From Dunaliella salina (taxonomy: Eukaryota; Chlorophyta; Chlorophyceae; Chlamydomonadales; Dunaliellaceae), in assembly GCA_002284615.2 (NCBI GenBank), contig MU070407.1, forward strand, positions 25,656-35,687: 10,032 nt of DNA, given 5' to 3'. The position numbers were made by a program, and so were the translations under genes. Positions 7,532-10,032 of this stretch are shown piece after piece. Position 1 is the stretch's first letter, and every line of letters starts with the position of its first letter. The notes under the pieces were generated by a model that was given only the letters and a program-made list of their open reading frames with translations, had not been told where the DNA came from and searched no databases.

Positions 7532-7661
7532 GAGGCGGAGACGCCTGCAGCTGGTGCGCCTGCCACTCCAGGAAATGGTAGAAAGGCGTCAGAAGAGGAT
7601 CTTGTGACCCCGCCACCCAAGCGCGGCAACGGAGCTGAGGCAATACCAAGTAACAGCTCAG
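7532..7661 (+). CDS. Fpg/Nei-type DNA glycosylase, exon 4 (low-complexity tail)
   Basis: This exon of 43 codons plus one base follows a clear polypyrimidine tract and acceptor (TTTTCCCAACAG at 7520-7531). The peptide begins EAETPAAGAPATPG, continues N-G-R-K-A-S-E-E-D-L-V-T and ends P-P-P-K-R-G-N-G-A-E-A-I-P-S-N-S-S. The donor is TCAG|GTGTGC at 7662, phase 1. One leftover G joins CT at 9823 to make an Ala codon, and this phase match with exon 5 supports the pair. It is a disordered, Ala/Pro-rich linker with basic P-K-R and R-K clusters, so a nuclear protein is plausible. Assignment to the same gene as the glycosylase exons rests on strand, phase and position; an undetected exon could lie between 4005 and 7532. 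Confidence 0.7.
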
Positions 7662-7720
7662 GTGTGCACAGGTGGTTCCGATTGATGACAAGAATGACAA
7701 CACAGGTGATAATAATAATT

Positions 7721-8460
7721 GCCTGCCGCCCAAGCGCAGCTAAGGGACTGATGCTGGACCAAGCGGCAGCTCAGGTGTGCCTGTGCTTGTGTTTATGATG
7801 ATGATAATAGAATTATAGAAATAATAGTAGTAATGATGATTGACAAGCTCAAAAGGTGTCAGAAGAGGACATCGTAATCCCACCACCCAAGCAGGAAAGG
7901 TACCCAGCTCACTTGTGTCTGCGTTTGCTGTTATAATGATGACAATAATAATGGCAATAAAGGTAATGATAAGAAGTGCCTGTCACCCATGCACAGCGAA
8001 AGAACCGATGCAGGACCAAGCGGCAGCTCAGGTGTGCCTGTGCTTGTGTTTATGTTAATGTCAATGGTAATCATGTTAATAAGAATAATAATAATAATGA
8101 TGATTGACAAGCTCAAAAGGCGTCAGAAGAGGACATCTTGATCCCACCACCCAAGCGCGACAAAGGAGTTGACGCAAGGCCAAGCAGCAGCTCTGGCGTG
8201 CCTGTGCTTGCGGTTATAAAAATGACGATAATAATGACGATGAAGGTAATGATAAGAAGTGCCTGCCACCCGAGCGCAACAATGGAACTGATGCAGACCA
8301 AGCGGCAGCTCAGGTGTGCCTGTGCTTGCGTGTATGAACGATTGTAGCAATGATGACGATTACAACAATGGTAACAAAAGCAATTGCCCGCCACCCAATC
8401 GCGTCACTGGGTGTGGTGCAGGACCAAGCAGCAGCTCAGGCGTGCACAGATGCTTGCAGT
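7721..8460 (+). repeat. exon 4-derived array interleaved with ATGATAATAAT-rich spacers
   Basis: At least six copies of the exon 4 end follow it. Copies of the C-C-x-C-C-C-A-A-G-C core with CAAGCxGCAGCTCAGG-like ends start near 7721, 7851, 7978, 8115, 8261 and 8386. Spacing is about 125-145 bp per copy, with a higher-order step of about 260 bp: AAAAGG(T/C)GTCAGAAGAGGACAT recurs at 7851 and 8115. The copy at 8115-8206 is the best preserved, reading K-A-S-E-E-D-I-L-I-P-P-P-K-R-D-K-G and S-S-S-S-G, but its donor GT has become GC. Between copies lie simple ATAATGATGATAAT tracts. Confidence 0.75.
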
Positions 8461-8461
8461 T

Positions 8462-8610
8462 ATAATGATAAGAACAGTGATGATTATTGCAATAACAACA
8501 ACCAAGCTCAGTTAAGCTTTTTCCGTACAGTAGGGTAAGACTTGTGCACCACATTGCTCATGTTGGCTTGCAGGCCATGTGCTCGAGGCCGCGTTCATTC
8601 ATACGAAGCA
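8462..8610. other. unassigned intron sequence
   Basis: I see no copy of a known repeat between the exon 4 array and the 294-bp repeat family. Confidence 0.4.
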
Positions 8611-9385
8611 CTTTGTAAGAATCCCTACCTTCCGCCCCCTGCAGATGCTGTGTGTGACCTGCAAACTTACGTCTCCCTTTGAAACACTTTAGTATGATGC
8701 ACTTCAAAAACTATAAGGTCTGATGTTAAGGTATGTGTAACATACCCTTTTACATATTTTTCTCTCATCATTTTTTGCGTTTCTTTTATACAATTGTTGA
8801 AGTGCTTCTGAGTCATTTTGCTAAAGCTGCACCCTTTGGCTTGTGTCTTCACAAAGCACTTTTTGCCATGCAATTACCACCTTTTTTGTGCAGATTCTCG
8901 CTCCCTTCTGACGCCTAATCCGTGCATGTGATCACTTCAATCAAACCAGATGAAGCGTCTTTGTCTTGTAGCATCCCACATTGGCATTGCCTATGGAGCG
9001 GATGCCTGCCCTCTGGGTCACTGCCTGAGCACTGAGGTGCTGCAATTTTTGTTTCCCTAGAAGTTTGAGTTCACCTTGCATAGCATCAGAAGGGCTTTTG
9101 AGCCACGTCCTGAAAGCTGCCTCCTTTGACATCCATATTCTTGAAGCACTCTCTGCCATGCGATTCCCACCTGTGCTCTTCGCAGCTGCGAACTCCCTTG
9201 AGGCAGCTGCTTCTTGTGCATTGAATCACTTCAATCGATCCACAGGTGAAGCATCTTTGTATTGCAGCGTCCCACATTGGCATTGCATGTGAAGCTGGTG
9301 CCTGCCCCTCTTGGTCACTGCCTAAGCACTGAGGTGCTGCAATCTTTGTTTCCCACCTGGCTTGCGTTTTCCTTGCACAGCTTCA
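8611..9385 (+). repeat. 294-bp tandem repeat, about two units plus a fragment
   Basis: TCACTTCAATC at 8932 and 9226 is 294 bases apart. Sequence on both sides repeats: GAAGTGCTTCTGAGTCA near 8800 against GAAGGGCTTTTGAGCCA near 9091, and CCCACATTGGCATTGC near 8975 against the same word near 9270. A fragment resembling the GAAGCACTTT...GCAG part lies at about 8617-8660. Frames are interrupted and no family is recognisable in them. An internal GCAGCTGC(G/T)-like site near 9184 resembles the exon 5 acceptor but similarity does not extend. Confidence 0.7.
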
Positions 9386-9416
9386 TTGCGGCATGAAACT
9401 GTCTCTTATGTATATG

Positions 9417-9679
9417 GTGCAAAATGTCTTCTCTTGTGCGCGTTGTGCAAACTGTCTTCTCTCGTACGTTTTGTGCAAACTGTCTTCTCTTGTGTGTTCT
9501 GTGTAAACTTTCTCTTTTGTGCGCTTTCTGCAAACTGCCTCCGATGCGCTCCGTGCAATTTGTCTATGGTTTTGTGCAAAGTGTCCCTTGTGCGGTTTGT
9601 GCCAGGTGTCCCTTTTGCACTTTGTGCAAACTGCCTCAAAAGCGCTTTGTGCAAACTATCTCTCACGCGCTTTGTGCAG
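9417..9679 (+). repeat. ~28-bp minisatellite made of the exon 5 acceptor tract
   Basis: About nine or ten units of GTGCAAACTGTCTTCTCT(C/T)GTGCGCTTT type run head to tail and end in TGCGCTTTGTGCAG, the acceptor of the exon 5 copy. The same unit persists between the copy and the true exon (9747-9822), where it forms the polypyrimidine tract and the GCTTTGTGCAG acceptor. The array thus multiplies candidate acceptor-like GTGCA words. Its reverse complement reads as a basic repetitive peptide that I reject as coding. Confidence 0.8.
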
Positions 9680-9738
9680 CTGCCGCGCCCAAGAGGAGAA
9701 AGCTGAGGGCCAGGAAGGCAGATGCGGCTGTATTTTAA
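9680..9738 (+). pseudogene. upstream pseudoexon copy of exon 5
   Basis: After GCTTTGTGCAG this repeats the start of exon 5: A-A-P-K-R-R-K-L-R-A-R-K-A-D-A-A-V-F then a stop at 9736-9738. The true exon reads K-R-K-K-P-R-A-R-K-A-D-A-A at the same place. The acceptor is as good as the true one, so use of this copy would terminate the protein early. It lies 143 bp upstream of the functional exon and has no donor before the stop. Confidence 0.75.
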
Positions 9739-9822
9739 GGGCATAATGCAAACTCTTGTGTGCGCTTTGTGCTGCTTCCTCATTTACGCCTTGTGCGGAC
9801 TGTTTTTATGTGCTTTGTGCAG

Positions 9823-10018
9823 CTGCCGCACCCAAGAGGAAAAAGCCGAGGGCCAGGAAGGCAGATGCAGCAGCAGCAGGAGCTACAACAGAAGCAGAGG
9901 AGAAGGACGAAGGGTCTCAAGCAGAGGATGCTAAGCCTGCTGCAGCATCTCTGCTCTCCCCTGCGCGCTTGGCAGCCATGCAGGCTGCTGTACCGGCGCG
10001 CGTGTTCCAGTCGCACTG
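9823..10018 (+). CDS. Fpg/Nei-type DNA glycosylase, exon 5 (basic, Ala-rich C-terminal region; continues beyond window)
   Basis: The exon starts after GCTTTGTGCAG and completes an Ala codon with the last base of exon 4. It encodes A-A-P-K-R-K-K-P-R-A-R-K-A-D, a dense basic cluster that could serve as a nuclear localisation or DNA-contact segment. An acidic and Ala-rich stretch (T-E-A-E-E-K-D-E-G) follows, then L-L-S-P-A-R-L-A-A-M-Q-A-A and V-F-Q-S-H. The last two bases TG precede GTGTGTGTGG, a donor at 10019, so the split codon is Cys or Trp; Cys would give V-F-Q-S-H-C. Length is 64 codons plus two bases at each end. The coding look (open frame, ordinary codon use, phase match) is good, but no family domain is certain. 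Confidence 0.72.
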
Positions 10019-10032
10019 GTGTGTGTGGGTGT

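Noticed and set aside
9315..9783. Reverse-strand open frames reading as basic repeats (H-K-R-R-Q-F-A-Q)
   Set aside because: They are the translation of the ~28-bp acceptor minisatellite and have no independent evidence of coding.

Overview
The window looks like part of one large, intron-rich protein-coding gene on the + strand of a eukaryotic nuclear genome. The best guess for the organism is a chlamydomonad-type green alga with about 50% G+C, such as Dunaliella. That guess is inference: the splice donors are GTGCGC, GTGAGT, GTGGGT, GTGTGC and GTGTGT, the acceptors are mostly GCAG, exons are short and the introns are packed with repeats. There are no prokaryotic-style operons, ribosome binding sites or long open frames.

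Five exons can be joined in one continuous reading frame: 1366-1476, 3229-3392, 3897-4005, 7532-7661 and 9823-10018. They give about 236 codons with compatible phases at every junction and no stop. The first three encode the helix-two-turn-helix (H2TH) region and the C-terminal C-x2-C-x16-C-x2-C zinc finger of a formamidopyrimidine-DNA glycosylase / endonuclease VIII (Fpg/Nei) base-excision-repair enzyme. The last two encode a low-complexity, Ala/Pro/Lys-rich tail with basic clusters. The catalytic N-terminal domain (Pro-Glu start) lies upstream of the window and the 3' end lies downstream.

The most striking property is that every recognised exon is accompanied, in the flanking intron, by decayed tandem copies of itself. 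There are about 115-bp and exact 158-bp copies of the H2TH exon before 1366, 144-147-bp copies of exon 2 before 3229, fragments of exons 2 and 3 in 3441-3860, and 128-bp units carrying the second zinc-finger cysteine pair after 4005. Copies of exon 4 lie before and after 7532-7661, and one copy of exon 5 lies just before 9823. Two exon 2 copies keep both splice sites, are 105 nt long and stay open, so they could be cassette exons.

Other contents: a 718-bp hAT-like transposon remnant (15-bp terminal inverted repeats, 8-bp target duplication with one mismatch, decayed BED zinc finger) at 1672-2389; about eleven copies of a ~124-bp intronic satellite at 4876-6200 containing one inverted unit; a possible piggyBac-like fragment near 6692-6769; a long (TG)n tract at 7032-7141; a 294-bp repeat at about 8795-9385; and a ~28-bp minisatellite at 9417-9680 built from the exon 5 acceptor region. 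All long reverse-strand open frames are antisense shadows of repeats.
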